A stretch of 64,000 bases of DNA from Paraburkholderia phenoliruptrix (GCF_019511605.1 NZ_JAEUAV010000016.1:90306-154305), one strand, 5' to 3'; shown: positions 1 through 8,213, counted from the first letter of the stretch. The notes: generated by a model from the letters alone, not told the origin. A program made the numbers and translations.

Positions 1-484
1 GCGCGTGGCCTCGTCACGTAGAAACGGGCGAGGCGTCGCCGATCTATCACGCAACGCCTGCGCCGCGGTGCGCGGGCGCTGCATCGCTGCAAAAGCGGGC
101 CGTGCGGGCCGCAATGCAGCGCAAGCCGATGCATGTGACGCGCTTCGCTTCTGACGGGCGCACCTTCGTTCGCCCTCCAACATGCTTCACAACCACCCGC
201 TCGGCCGATCGCGCTTTGCGAGCGCTATCGCACATATGGCGGCGCTGCCGGCTTTTATGATCCTTTCAAATCGTACAGCCTGGTCGATCGGCCATCGTGC
301 GGTCAACCGACGCTGCCAGGCGCCGTTGCGTCCATTCTGGTTGTGACGTTCTACTGCGATAACGCAGCATGCCATCGCGCAGCGGCACTGTGCGCAGGCG
401 TGCTTTCGACATGACGGGCAATGGTCATCGCGCGGCGGGCGGCCGTGCGCGGCATGTCCGTGCATGCGCCACGCGAGGCCGTGA
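1..484. other. intergenic leader of the first operon
   Basis: No convincing gene is visible. The first 21 bases could be the last six codons and stop of a plus-strand gene entering from the left, but that is too short to judge. The open frames here on the minus strand are Arg/Ala/His-rich shadows. The promoter of the adenylation gene should lie here; a GAGG just before position 485 serves as its ribosome binding site. Confidence 0.4.
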
Positions 485-2098
485 ATGCTGGATTCCTTCT
501 TCTTCGACATGGCCGCGCGCGAGCCCGAGCGGAGCGCGTTGTGGGTCGACGAACAGTTGTACCGCTATCGCGAACTCGCTGAGCGTGCCGGGCGCATCGC
601 GGCTGGATTGACCTGCGCGATGCCTGCCGACGGCCCGCGCCGCTGTCTGCTGTTCGCGCATCGCAGCGTGGCCGCATACGCCGGCGTGCTCGGCATCCTG
701 AAGGCGGGGCTCGCGTATGTGCCGCTCAATCCGACGCTGCCCGCGGCGCGCATCGCGGCAACTATCGGGCAATCCGGGGCGCCGGTGCTGCTGGTCGACC
801 GGCGCTGCGCGACGCGCCTCGACGAAGTGCTGCTGTTGATAGACGAGTGCCCGCAGGTGTTTTTTATCGGCGACGAAGAGGAGCCGGGCAGTCTGACTGA
901 AACGCCAGATAGCCGTAAAACGCTGCGCACCGATCATCTGCCGCGGCTGCCGGACGTATCGACGGCTGTGCAACTCCCAGCGGCTTCACGCGCGCCGCAA
1001 GATCACGCGTATGTGCTGTTCACGTCCGGCTCGACCGGCGCGCCGAAAGGCGTGCCGATCTCGCATGCAAACGCCTGTGCCTATGTGACGGGGCAACTGC
1101 AATTGCTCGGCCGGCTGCCCGACGCGCGCCATGCGCAGTTCTGCGAACTCTCCTTCGATCCTTCCGTGCACGACATGTTCGTGTGCTGGGCAAACGGCGC
1201 GTGCCTCTATGTGCCCGCGACCGTCGAGCCGATCTATAACGCCGACTTCATCCGGCAACATGCGATCACGCATTGGAACAGCGTGCCGTCGGTGGCCGTC
1301 TTCATGCAGCAGTTGCGCAAGCTCGGACCCGACGCATTTCCAAGCCTGCAAGTCACGTGTTTTGGTGGCGAGGCGCTGCCGCGCGACGTCGTCCACGCGT
1401 GGCGGCGCGCCGCGCCGAACTGCCGGATCTTCAACGTGTACGGTCCCACCGAAACGACCATCGGCTGCGCGGCGTTCGAAGTCACGGCAGCGTTTCTCGC
1501 TGACTCGAGCTGGTCGACGATGCCGCTCGGCAAGGCCGTTCCCGGCATGGATCTGCTGGTCGTCGATGCGGCACTTGAGCCTGTCGCATGCGGCGAAAGC
1601 GGCGAACTGCTGATCGGCGGGCCGCAAGTGGCGGCGGGCTACTTGCGTGCCGACGAAGCGAATAATCACCGCTTTATCGACCGGCGCTACGCGGGCTACC
1701 GCTCGTCGCACTGGTATCGAAGCGGCGACGCTGCGCGACAAGTGGCGGGGTACGGCCTGGTTTTTCAGGGCCGTCTGGATACGCAAATCAAGATTCGCGG
1801 CAACCGGGTCGAGCTCGAGGAAGTCGAGCAGGTGATCCGGGATTGCAGCAGCGCTGCGTTGTGCGCGGTGATTCCGTGGCCCCTCGATAACACCGGCCGG
1901 GCCGATGAGCTGATCGCGTTTCTAACCGGTGTACCGGTCGATGCGGCGCAGGTCGTGCGCGGCTGCCGGCAACGCTTGCCGGCCTACGCGGTGCCGCAGC
2001 GGGTGATCGCGCTCGAAACGATGCCGCTCAACGCGAATGGAAAGATCGACAGAAGGGCGCTCGCGGCCCACTACGCCAGCTGCAATGTGCTCACCTGA
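485..2098 (+). CDS. AMP-forming adenylation enzyme (amino-acid or acyl-acid ligase)
   Basis: A 537-residue free-standing adenylation enzyme of the ANL superfamily, expected to activate a carboxylic acid as the acyl-AMP and load it on a carrier protein. Visible core motifs: FTSGSTGAPKG near residue 180 (A3, phosphate loop), YGPTETTIGC (A5), YRSGDAARQ (A7), GRLDTQIKIRGNRVELEEVE (A8) and NANGKIDRR with Lys520 (A10, catalytic lysine). Length fits a single A domain with its C-terminal subdomain and no condensation or thiolation domain. A carrier protein lies 69 bp downstream and a double hydrolase follows, the same ensemble seen beside exosortase/exopolysaccharide loci of other proteobacteria. The substrate cannot be read; the A5 context resembles amino-acid-activating members, and D-alanine-ligase-like or acyl-CoA-ligase-like roles remain possible. 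Start chosen at ATG 485 with GAGG upstream. Confidence 0.82.
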   Translation: MLDSFFFDMAAREPERSALWVDEQLYRYRELAERAGRIAAGLTCAMPADGPRRCLLFAHRSVAAYAGVLGILKAGLAYVPLNPTLPAARIAATIGQSGAPVLLVDRRCATRLDEVLLLIDECPQVFFIGDEEEPGSLTETPDSRKTLRTDHLPRLPDVSTAVQLPAASRAPQDHAYVLFTSGSTGAPKGVPISHANACAYVTGQLQLLGRLPDARHAQFCELSFDPSVHDMFVCWANGACLYVPATVEPIYNADFIRQHAITHWNSVPSVAVFMQQLRKLGPDAFPSLQVTCFGGEALPRDVVHAWRRAAPNCRIFNVYGPTETTIGCAAFEVTAAFLADSSWSTMPLGKAVPGMDLLVVDAALEPVACGESGELLIGGPQVAAGYLRADEANNHRFIDRRYAGYRSSHWYRSGDAARQVAGYGLVFQGRLDTQIKIRGNRVELEEVEQVIRDCSSAALCAVIPWPLDNTGRADELIAFLTGVPVDAAQVVRGCRQRLPAYAVPQRVIALETMPLNANGKIDRRALAAHYASCNVLT

Positions 2099-2167
2099 GA
2101 ACGAAACAGTCCGCGCGACGGCGACGTTCGAGCGCCGCGCGCGCCACCACACATCCGGGGAAAACGA

Positions 2168-2428
2168 ATGAAACAACATGTGCGCCGCATTCTTCAGGAG
2201 ACTGCCTGCCTGAACGTGGCCGTCGACACGCTCGGCGACGACGACGACCTGTACGCCGCCGGTTTGTCGTCGCTCGGCACCGTGCGCGTGATGCTGGCCA
2301 TCGAGGAAAACTTCGCGGTCGAAATTCCCGGCACGCTGATCACGCATGCGATGTTCGCCAGCATTGCCGCGCTCGCCGGCGTGATTGCGCAGATCGTGCC
2401 GGAGGAGTCGCTTGCGGCGCGAACCTGA
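2168..2428 (+). CDS. acyl carrier protein
   Basis: An 86-residue acidic four-helix carrier protein. The phosphopantetheine attachment motif is GLSSL (Ser35 as the attachment site), where most carriers have DSL; the Asp preceding the serine is replaced by Ser. Helix II continues as GTVRVMLAIEENFAVEIP, typical of stand-alone ACPs. It lies between the adenylation enzyme and the double hydrolase and is presumably the acceptor of the activated acid. GGGGAAAA before ATG 2168 is the likely ribosome binding site. The family call is firm; the cargo is unknown. Confidence 0.85.
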   Translation: MKQHVRRILQETACLNVAVDTLGDDDDLYAAGLSSLGTVRVMLAIEENFAVEIPGTLITHAMFASIAALAGVIAQIVPEESLAART

Positions 2429-2456
2429 GACGGCGCTCGCGCGACCCATCACGATC

Positions 2457-4439
2457 ATGCCGACGATGACACCCATGACGTTCGACGGCTGTTTCGGATG
2501 GCTGCACCGGCCTCGCAGCGTGCAGGCGACGATGGGCGTGGTGCTGTGCAATCCGTTCGGTTATGAGGCGCTGTCTGCGTATCGCGGCTGGCGCGATCTC
2601 GCGGATGCGCTGGCTGCGCGCGGCGTGACGGCACTGCGCTTCGACTATCCCGGCACCGGCGATTCGAGCGGCAACGAAGAAGACCCGCTGCGCTGGCGCG
2701 CGTGGCTCGACAGCATCAAGTCGGCGGTTGGCGTGCTGCGCGAGCAAAGCGGCGTCTCGCGCATCACGTTGTGCGGCTTGCGTCTTGGCGCGACGCTCGC
2801 CGCCATCGCAGCCCAGGAGCTGGGCGGCGTCGACGACCTCATCATGCTGATGCCGCTCGTGTCGGGCAAGGCGTACATTCGCGAGCTGGAACTCCAGCAG
2901 CATACGTGGCTCGCTGCACAACGCGCGCTCGGACTGGAGCTGGGGGACGAGCGCGCCGGCACCGTCGGCGCGCACGGGTTCAGGTTGTATCCGGACACGC
3001 TCGCGCTGCTCGCAAAGGTGGATCTGACTGCCGCCGATGCAGGTCGGGCCACGCATGGCGAAGCGCGGCTCGCGCGGCGCGTGCTGCTGCACGATATCAA
3101 CGATAGTGCGCGCTTGCAGAGACTGGCGGCGCACTATCGGGCGCTCGGCATGCCGGTGGAGGTGCAACTGTCCGGCGAATACGGACGGTTCTTGCTCAAT
3201 CCCAGCTACAGCGAGTCGCCGCGCCGGGCGTTCGACAGCGTGCTCGAGTGGCTCGATGGCGGGGCGTCTGCCCTGTCGATGGGGGCAATGTGTTTCAGTG
3301 CGCAAACTGCGTCGGGTGTCCCGCACGCGCCGGAGGCAACGGATGCGTCGAGTGCGCCGAACCCACAGATCGAACAAATTGCACAGATTGCGCAAGTCGA
3401 CGTCACTCCCGCCGCGCCGTCGGTGAACATTGCTTTCGCCGACGGCCGCGAGAGGCCCGTGGTGTTCGGCGGCTACGTGGGGGTGCTATGCGAGCCGCGG
3501 CGCGCACTGCACGGCGCGCCGGCAGTGCTGTTCGTCAACACCGGCGGCGTGCACCGAATCGGCGACAGTCGCTTCACCGTGTTGATGGCGCGGCAGCTCG
3601 CCGCGCAAGGCATTGCTTCGCTGCGCATGGACCTGAGCGGTCTTGGCGACAGCGTGCGCCGCGACGCGGCGCTGACGCTCGACACGGTCTATTCGCAGTA
3701 CTCGATTGACGATGCGTGTGCCGGCGTCGACTGGCTGACGGCCGCCGGCTATCCGAAGATCGTCATGGCCGGTGTGTGCAGCGGCGCGTATGTGAGCCTG
3801 CATGCGGCGCTCGCGCGCGCTGCCGTAACCGGTTGTGTATGCATCAATCTGCCGTTTTTCAGCTGGGGCGGCGCGCGCGTTCGGCCGGGCGCGCAGTACG
3901 TCGCGTCGAGCGAAGTGTATCGGCGCGCCATGCGCAATCCGCGCAAGTGGCTGCGTTTGTTGACAGGCCAGGCCAATGCCCGCGCGATCGGCCTGGCACT
4001 CGCGCGACGTCTGTCCGCACGCGTCGCCGCGCGCGCGGGCGCAGTGCTCGAAGGTTTGCTTGGCGAGCGCACGCCTGGCGGGGCGATTCGCCGACTCGCG
4101 TTCGAACTGGAGCGCAAGGGCGTGCAAACCGCGCTGCTGTACGGCACGCTCGATGAGGGCCTCGACGAGCTCGACATTCATTTCGGTCCCGACGGTAACA
4201 GGCTGCGCAAGCGCAGCAACATATCGGTCAAGCAGATCGCCAGGGTCGATCACGCGCTGTTTTCAAGCGGCGCGCGTGAAGCGATGATGGCGCAATTCGA
4301 ACGGTTCTTGCGCGAGCGCATCCTGGGCGCGTACAGCGATTCGGCAACTACAGCTGCATCTGCATCTGCGTCTCGCGGCTTGCGCACCGCGCAGCCAGGC
4401 TCGCAGCCGCGACGCCAGCCCGGAGTGCAACGGCCCTGA
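2457..4439 (+). CDS. fused tandem alpha/beta hydrolase, exosortase-associated hydrolase 1/2 type
   Basis: A 660-residue protein made of two alpha/beta-hydrolase domains (about 10-280 and 330-630). Domain 1 begins with an FGWLHRP-type strand and has PGTGDS, but its nucleophile elbow reads GLRLG (107-111), with Arg where Ser is expected. Domain 2 has the elbow GVCSGA (439-444), placing Cys441 at the nucleophile position. From memory, these elbows match the separate exosortase-A-associated hydrolases 2 (GLRLG) and 1 (GLCDG), here joined in one chain. A terminal Asp/His pair (ARVDHALF) is visible in domain 2. A longer frame opens at 2385 inside the carrier gene, but ATG 2457, 28 bp after the carrier stop, starts the recognisable domain; 2475 is an alternative. 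It probably transfers or hydrolyses the acyl group carried by the ACP. Confidence 0.75.
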   Translation: MPTMTPMTFDGCFGWLHRPRSVQATMGVVLCNPFGYEALSAYRGWRDLADALAARGVTALRFDYPGTGDSSGNEEDPLRWRAWLDSIKSAVGVLREQSGVSRITLCGLRLGATLAAIAAQELGGVDDLIMLMPLVSGKAYIRELELQQHTWLAAQRALGLELGDERAGTVGAHGFRLYPDTLALLAKVDLTAADAGRATHGEARLARRVLLHDINDSARLQRLAAHYRALGMPVEVQLSGEYGRFLLNPSYSESPRRAFDSVLEWLDGGASALSMGAMCFSAQTASGVPHAPEATDASSAPNPQIEQIAQIAQVDVTPAAPSVNIAFADGRERPVVFGGYVGVLCEPRRALHGAPAVLFVNTGGVHRIGDSRFTVLMARQLAAQGIASLRMDLSGLGDSVRRDAALTLDTVYSQYSIDDACAGVDWLTAAGYPKIVMAGVCSGAYVSLHAALARAAVTGCVCINLPFFSWGGARVRPGAQYVASSEVYRRAMRNPRKWLRLLTGQANARAIGLALARRLSARVAARAGAVLEGLLGERTPGGAIRRLAFELERKGVQTALLYGTLDEGLDELDIHFGPDGNRLRKRSNISVKQIARVDHALFSSGAREAMMAQFERFLRERILGAYSDSATTAASASASRGLRTAQPGSQPRRQPGVQRP

Positions 4440-4470
4440 CATGCCGCGGCCCTAAATGCAGCAGGGGCCC

Positions 4471-4515
4471 TATACGCAGCGGCCCTACACGCAGCGGCCC
4501 TACACGCAGCGGCCG
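4471..4515 (+). repeat. 15-bp tandem repeat, three copies
   Basis: The unit TACACGCAGCGGCCC occurs three times head to tail (4471, 4486, 4501), the first copy with one change and the last ending in G; a degenerate copy precedes at about 4453-4470. It ends three bases before the -35 hexamer of the ilvA leader. Confidence 0.85.
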
Positions 4516-4517
4516 CA

Positions 4518-4546
4518 TTGACAAATCCTCGCGAGTCAACGATGAT
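4518..4546 (+). promoter_or_regulatory. promoter of the ilvA leader transcript
   Basis: A perfect -35 hexamer TTGACA at 4518-4523 is followed after 17 bp by GATGAT at 4541-4546, matching four of six -10 positions. The predicted transcript would start at about 4552-4554, at or immediately next to the leader peptide ATG, and no Shine-Dalgarno sequence is present before that ATG. The leader would therefore be translated from a leaderless or nearly leaderless mRNA. Confidence 0.6.
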
Positions 4547-4553
4547 CGGCCAC

Positions 4554-4616
4554 ATGAACTGCCTCGACATCCGTATTGCGCTGATTATTAGCATCATTCA
4601 TCGAATGGTGGGTTAG
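4554..4616 (+). CDS. isoleucine-rich leader peptide of the ilvA attenuator
   Basis: A 20-codon ORF, ATG 4554 to TAG 4614-4616, with Ile at codons 6, 8, 11, 12, 14 and 15, plus two Leu and one Val. Six Ile of twenty, clustered as Ile-Ile-Ser-Ile-Ile just before the end, is the signature of an attenuator leader that senses charged tRNA-Ile. The 3' end of the ORF (4607-4615) is also the 5' arm of the antiterminator. It is followed by a rho-independent terminator at 4642-4667 and by the threonine ammonia-lyase gene, the first committed step of isoleucine synthesis. It is too short for ordinary gene calling. Confidence 0.85.
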   Translation: MNCLDIRIALIISIIHRMVG

Positions 4617-4649
4617 CGCGCGTCTGATTGCAGTCACACATAACCCGCC
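4607..4649 (+). promoter_or_regulatory. antiterminator pairing of the ilvA leader
   Basis: GGTGGGTTA at 4607-4615 can pair along its whole length with TAACCCGCC at 4641-4649 (eight Watson-Crick pairs and one G-U). The second arm is also the 5' arm of the terminator stem, so the two structures exclude one another. A ribosome that reaches the leader stop codon would cover the first arm and allow termination. A ribosome stalled at the Ile codons further upstream would leave at least part of the arm free for antitermination. Confidence 0.75.
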
Positions 4650-4667
4650 CCACGAGGCGGGTTTTTT
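4642..4667 (+). terminator. attenuator terminator before ilvA
   Basis: Rho-independent hairpin: arm AACCCGCC at 4642-4649, six-base loop, arm GGCGGGTT at 4656-4663, running into six T (4662-4667). It lies between the Ile-rich leader peptide and ilvA and has no upstream gene on this strand that it would naturally end, which supports an attenuator role. Confidence 0.88.
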
Positions 4668-4733
4668 GTATCCGCTGGCTCCCGCCTCCTGGTCGACTTT
4701 CAATGCCATGTCATTGCCGCACAGGAGCTTGCC

Positions 4734-6305
4734 TTGCCGTTTCGCGAATCTCAACCGCTCGTTGAAGCCGCCCACGACGTCGCGCTTCGTCACGACTACC
4801 TGAAAAAAACCCTCACCGCGCGCGTCTACGACGTGGCGCGCGAGACCGAGCTCGAACGCGCGCCGCATCTGTCGGCGCGGCTGCGCAATCCGGTGTATCT
4901 GAAGCGCGAGGACAACCAGCCCGTGTTCTCGTTCAAGCTGCGCGGCGCGTACAACAAGATGGCGCACATGCCCGCCGACGCGCTCGCGCGCGGCGTGATT
5001 ACCGCGTCGGCGGGCAATCATGCGCAGGGCGTGGCGCTCTCGGCGGCACGTATGGGCGTGAAGGCGATCATCGTGGTGCCGGTCACCACGCCGCAGGTGA
5101 AGGTCGACGCGGTACGCGCCCACGGCGGCCCGACCGTCGAGGTCGTGCAGTTCGGCGAGTCGTACAGCGACGCTTACGGCCACGCGGTGAAGCTGCAGGA
5201 AGAGCGCGGGCTGACCTTCGTGCATCCGTTCGACGACCCGTATGTAATCGCCGGCCAGGGCACCGTGGCCATGGAAATTCTGAGCCAGCATCAGGGCCCG
5301 ATTCACGCGATCTTCGTGCCGATCGGCGGCGGCGGACTCGCGGCGGGCGTCGCGGCGTATGTGAAAGCGGCGCGCCCCGAGATCAAGGTGATCGGCGTGC
5401 AGACCGACGATTCGTGTGCGATGGCCGCATCGCTGAAGGCGGGCGAGCGCGTCACGCTCAACGAGGTGGGCCTCTTCTCCGACGGCACCGCGGTGAAGCT
5501 CGTCGGCGAAGAAACCTTCCGGCTGTGCAGCGAATATCTCGACGACGTGCTGCTCGTGAATACCGACGCGCTGTGCGCCGCGATCAAGGACGTCTTCCAG
5601 GACACGCGCAGCGTGCTCGAACCGGCGGGGTCGCTGGCGGTCGCCGGCGCAAAGCAGTACGCGGAGCGCGAGGGCATCGAGAACCAGACGCTGATTGCGG
5701 TTACGTCCGGCGCGAACATGAACTTCGACCGCATGCGCTTTGTCGCCGAACGCGCGGAAGTGGGCGAAGCGCGCGAAGCCGTGTTCGCGGTGACGATTCC
5801 CGAGGAGCGCGGCAGCTTCAAACGCTTTTGCGAGCTGGTCGGCACGCGCAGCGTGACCGAGTTCAACTACCGGATCGCGCAGGCCGAGTCCGCGCACATT
5901 TTCGTGGGCGTGCAGATCAGGAACCGCAGCGAGTCCGCGCAGATCGCAGGCGCATTCGAGGCGCACGGTTTTGCGACGGTCGACCTGACGTTCGACGAGC
6001 TCTCCAAGCAGCACATCCGCTACATGGTGGGCGGGCGCTCGCCGCTCGCGCACGACGAGCGCCTGTTCCGCTTCGAGTTTCCCGAGCGGCCGGGCGCGCT
6101 GATGAAGTTTCTGTCGTCGATGGCGCCGGACTGGAACATCAGTCTGTTCCATTACCGCAACCAGGGCGCGGACTATAGCTCGATTCTTGTCGGCATCCAG
6201 GTGCCGCAAACGGACAACGCGGAGTTCGACCGCTTTCTCGCGACGCTCGGTTATCCGCATTGGGAAGAGACGCAGAATCCGGTGTATCGGTTGTTCCTGG
6301 GCTAA
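4734..6305 (+). CDS. ilvA: threonine ammonia-lyase, biosynthetic (threonine dehydratase)
   Basis: A 523-residue PLP enzyme converting L-threonine to 2-oxobutanoate and ammonia, the first step of isoleucine synthesis. The PLP lysine is in SFKLRGAYNK (Lys68), the substrate loop is SAGNHAQG, and the glycine-rich phosphate loop is GGGGLAAG. The C-terminal third holds two ACT-like regulatory domains (about 340-420 and 435-515), as in the long, isoleucine-inhibited biosynthetic form rather than the short catabolic form. The only in-frame start with a good ribosome binding site (AGGAG at 4723-4727) is TTG at 4734; upstream ATGs are out of frame. Transcription is probably controlled by the Ile attenuator described above. 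A weak hairpin follows the stop. Confidence 0.95.
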   Translation: MPFRESQPLVEAAHDVALRHDYLKKTLTARVYDVARETELERAPHLSARLRNPVYLKREDNQPVFSFKLRGAYNKMAHMPADALARGVITASAGNHAQGVALSAARMGVKAIIVVPVTTPQVKVDAVRAHGGPTVEVVQFGESYSDAYGHAVKLQEERGLTFVHPFDDPYVIAGQGTVAMEILSQHQGPIHAIFVPIGGGGLAAGVAAYVKAARPEIKVIGVQTDDSCAMAASLKAGERVTLNEVGLFSDGTAVKLVGEETFRLCSEYLDDVLLVNTDALCAAIKDVFQDTRSVLEPAGSLAVAGAKQYAEREGIENQTLIAVTSGANMNFDRMRFVAERAEVGEAREAVFAVTIPEERGSFKRFCELVGTRSVTEFNYRIAQAESAHIFVGVQIRNRSESAQIAGAFEAHGFATVDLTFDELSKQHIRYMVGGRSPLAHDERLFRFEFPERPGALMKFLSSMAPDWNISLFHYRNQGADYSSILVGIQVPQTDNAEFDRFLATLGYPHWEETQNPVYRLFLG

Positions 6306-6320
6306 AGCGTCTATGAGTGT

Positions 6321-6346
6321 AAGCCCCGTGCGTGCGCTCGGGGTTT
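6321..6346 (+). terminator. possible terminator after ilvA
   Basis: Arm AAGCCCCG (6321-6328) and arm CGGGGTTT (6339-6346) form an eight-pair stem with one G-U, followed by a T-poor tail. It lies 16 bp after the ilvA stop codon; strength is doubtful. Confidence 0.45.
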
Positions 6347-6492
6347 ACCTTGAGTCGTCACTCCGGCACGCGAGCGGCCCCGCCGAGCGTGGCTCCCGGC
6401 AAGTGCCGTCAGCAGGGCGTGTCGTCGCATTGGCCACGGCCAAGCTGGCTTGCGATGCCCCGTCGCTATCTCTAAACGCAATACAGCCTATC

Positions 6493-6514
6493 CGCGATAT
6501 CGCGTTGCGCGATA
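6493..6514. promoter_or_regulatory. overlapping palindromes upstream of pobA
   Basis: CGCGATATCGCG (6493-6504) is a perfect 12-bp palindrome, and TATCGCG-TTG-CGCGATA (6498-6514) is a perfect 7-3-7 inverted repeat sharing its right half. They lie 56-77 bp before the pobA start, a sensible place for an activator or repressor of 4-hydroxybenzoate catabolism. No regulator gene is adjacent. Confidence 0.5.
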
Positions 6515-6569
6515 GATGGGCCGATTGTCAAACTTGAGGCAAATCAAACTCGCACTCAGGAGACACATC

Positions 6570-7748
6570 ATGCGCACCCAGGTTGGCATTATCGGTGCAG
6601 GGCCGGCGGGCCTGCTGCTTTCCCATCTTCTTCATCTGCGCGGTATCGAGTCGGTCGTGCTCGAAACGCGCACGCGCGAGCAGATCGAATCGACGATACG
6701 CGCCGGCGTGCTCGAGCAGGGCACGATGGATCTGCTGACCGAGGCCGGCGTTGGCGAGCGCATGAAGGCCGAAGGTGCGCTGCATCATGGCTTCGAGCTT
6801 GCGTTCGAAGGCAAGCGCCGGCGCATCGATCTGACCGGACTCACGGGGCACTCCATCACCGTCTATGCGCAGCACGAGGTCATCAAGGACCTCGTCGCGG
6901 CGCGCGTTGCGGCCGGCGGGGCGTTGCGCTTTGGCGTATCGGAAACGTCGCTGCACGGCATCGACACCGACACGCCGTCGATCCGCTATCGCCACGAAGG
7001 TGAGGCATGCGAGCTGCAATGCGATTTCGTGATCGGCTGTGACGGCTCGCAGGGCGTTTCGCGCGGAGCTATTCCGCAGGCTTTGCGCCGCGACTACGAA
7101 CGGGTGTACCCGTTCGGATGGTTCGGTATCCTATGCGAAGGACCGCCTTCGTCGGATGAACTGATCTACGCCCGGCACGAGCGCGGCTTTGCGTTGATCA
7201 GCACGCGTTCGGCCAACGTGCAGCGCATGTATTTCCAGTGCGATCCGAAAGATTCCGTCGACAACTGGTCCGACGACCGCATCTGGGCCGAACTGCACGC
7301 ACGCGTGGACTCGCACGACGGCCAGCACGTGGTGGACGGCAAGATCTTCCAGAAGAACATTGTCGGCATGCGCAGTTTCGTTTCGGCGACTATGCAGCAT
7401 GGCCGGCTGTTTCTCGCGGGCGACGCCGCGCACATCGTGCCGCCGACAGGCGCAAAAGGCATGAACCTCGCTGTCGCCGATGTGCGTCTGCTCACGAAGG
7501 CCTTGAACGCCTTCTACGTCGAAAATCGCACCGACCTGCTCGAGCGTTACAGTGAAACGGCGCTCAAGCGCATCTGGCGTGCGGAGCATTTCTCGTACTG
7601 GATGACGAGCATGATGCATCGTGTCGAAGGCGCGTCGCCGTTCGAGCAGCAGCTTCAGGTTGCGGAACTGGAATACGTGACCACGTCGCGTTCGGCGGCG
7701 AAGGTAATGGCGGAGAACTACGTCGGCGTGGCCGTGCCGCAGGACTGA
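6570..7748 (+). CDS. pobA: 4-hydroxybenzoate 3-monooxygenase
   Basis: A 392-residue flavoprotein of the aromatic hydroxylase family, the length of the classical Pseudomonas enzyme (394). It hydroxylates 4-hydroxybenzoate to protocatechuate with NADPH and O2, feeding the beta-ketoadipate pathway. The FAD fold opens with GIIGAGPAG (6-14), followed by the DG motif in GCDGSQG and the second FAD motif GDAAHIVPPTGAKGMNLA. The chosen ATG at 6570 has CAGGAGA eight bases upstream; a longer frame from 6516 adds only an unlikely extension. It stands alone: neither a pobR-type regulator nor pca genes are in the window. Confidence 0.95.
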   Translation: MRTQVGIIGAGPAGLLLSHLLHLRGIESVVLETRTREQIESTIRAGVLEQGTMDLLTEAGVGERMKAEGALHHGFELAFEGKRRRIDLTGLTGHSITVYAQHEVIKDLVAARVAAGGALRFGVSETSLHGIDTDTPSIRYRHEGEACELQCDFVIGCDGSQGVSRGAIPQALRRDYERVYPFGWFGILCEGPPSSDELIYARHERGFALISTRSANVQRMYFQCDPKDSVDNWSDDRIWAELHARVDSHDGQHVVDGKIFQKNIVGMRSFVSATMQHGRLFLAGDAAHIVPPTGAKGMNLAVADVRLLTKALNAFYVENRTDLLERYSETALKRIWRAEHFSYWMTSMMHRVEGASPFEQQLQVAELEYVTTSRSAAKVMAENYVGVAVPQD

Positions 7749-7903
7749 GCGAGAACGGGCCGCCTGCCATTGTCGGTGCAACAGCAACACTGAATTCAGG
7801 TTTAGCGGATTTATCGTCTACTACGACGCACCTACACTGCCTTCAACGCTGCGAACGAATTCCGCTCGCGGCACAGATAAAAGACAGAACCGGAGGTGGT
7901 CAA

Positions 7904-8152
7904 ATGAAATCGCTTATTCGCGCAGTTGCTGTTGCCCTCGTGTTGGGCGCGCCGCTTGTTTCGATGGCTCAGACTTCAGGGCAAACGGCGGACCAGAGTA
8001 CCGACGCCGTTCGCAGTGCAGCCGCTTCGCAGGACTCCGCGCGAGCCGCGGACAGCGGCTATGGTTCGGGCGGCCACGGGACGTGGCAGGCGGGCCGCGG
8101 CGGAGATATTTCGTTCAGTTCGTACTCGCCGCCGGTTTACAACGCACGCTGA
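7904..8152 (+). CDS. small exported protein
   Basis: An 82-residue protein with a clear signal peptide (Lys-Ser-Leu-Ile start, hydrophobic core to residue 20, cleavage likely after SMAQ/A-Q region). The mature part of about 60 residues is Ser/Ala/Gly-rich with YGSGGHGTWQAGRGG and no cysteines. Start ATG 7904 has a very strong ribosome binding site GGAGGTGG. It resembles the small DUF4148-type exported proteins of Burkholderia in its leader but lacks their usual RAQV core, so I leave it unnamed. Confidence 0.7.
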   Translation: MKSLIRAVAVALVLGAPLVSMAQTSGQTADQSTDAVRSAAASQDSARAADSGYGSGGHGTWQAGRGGDISFSSYSPPVYNAR

Positions 8153-8213
8153 GCGTTAACCCAACGCTTTCGATGCGCTAGCTTCGACGCGCGAGCGTTG
8201 AGGCGCACACAAG

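Noticed and set aside
47..510. Overlapping minus-strand frames at the left edge
   Set aside because: Low-complexity basic translations, no ribosome binding sites, and they overlap the adenylation gene start.
2385..2456. N-terminal extension of the double hydrolase overlapping the carrier gene
   Set aside because: Arg-rich and outside the recognisable fold; ATG 2457 gives a normal start after the carrier stop.
4536..6260. 574-codon minus-strand frame opposite ilvA
   Set aside because: Shadow frame; it also crosses the attenuator, whose elements read only on the plus strand.
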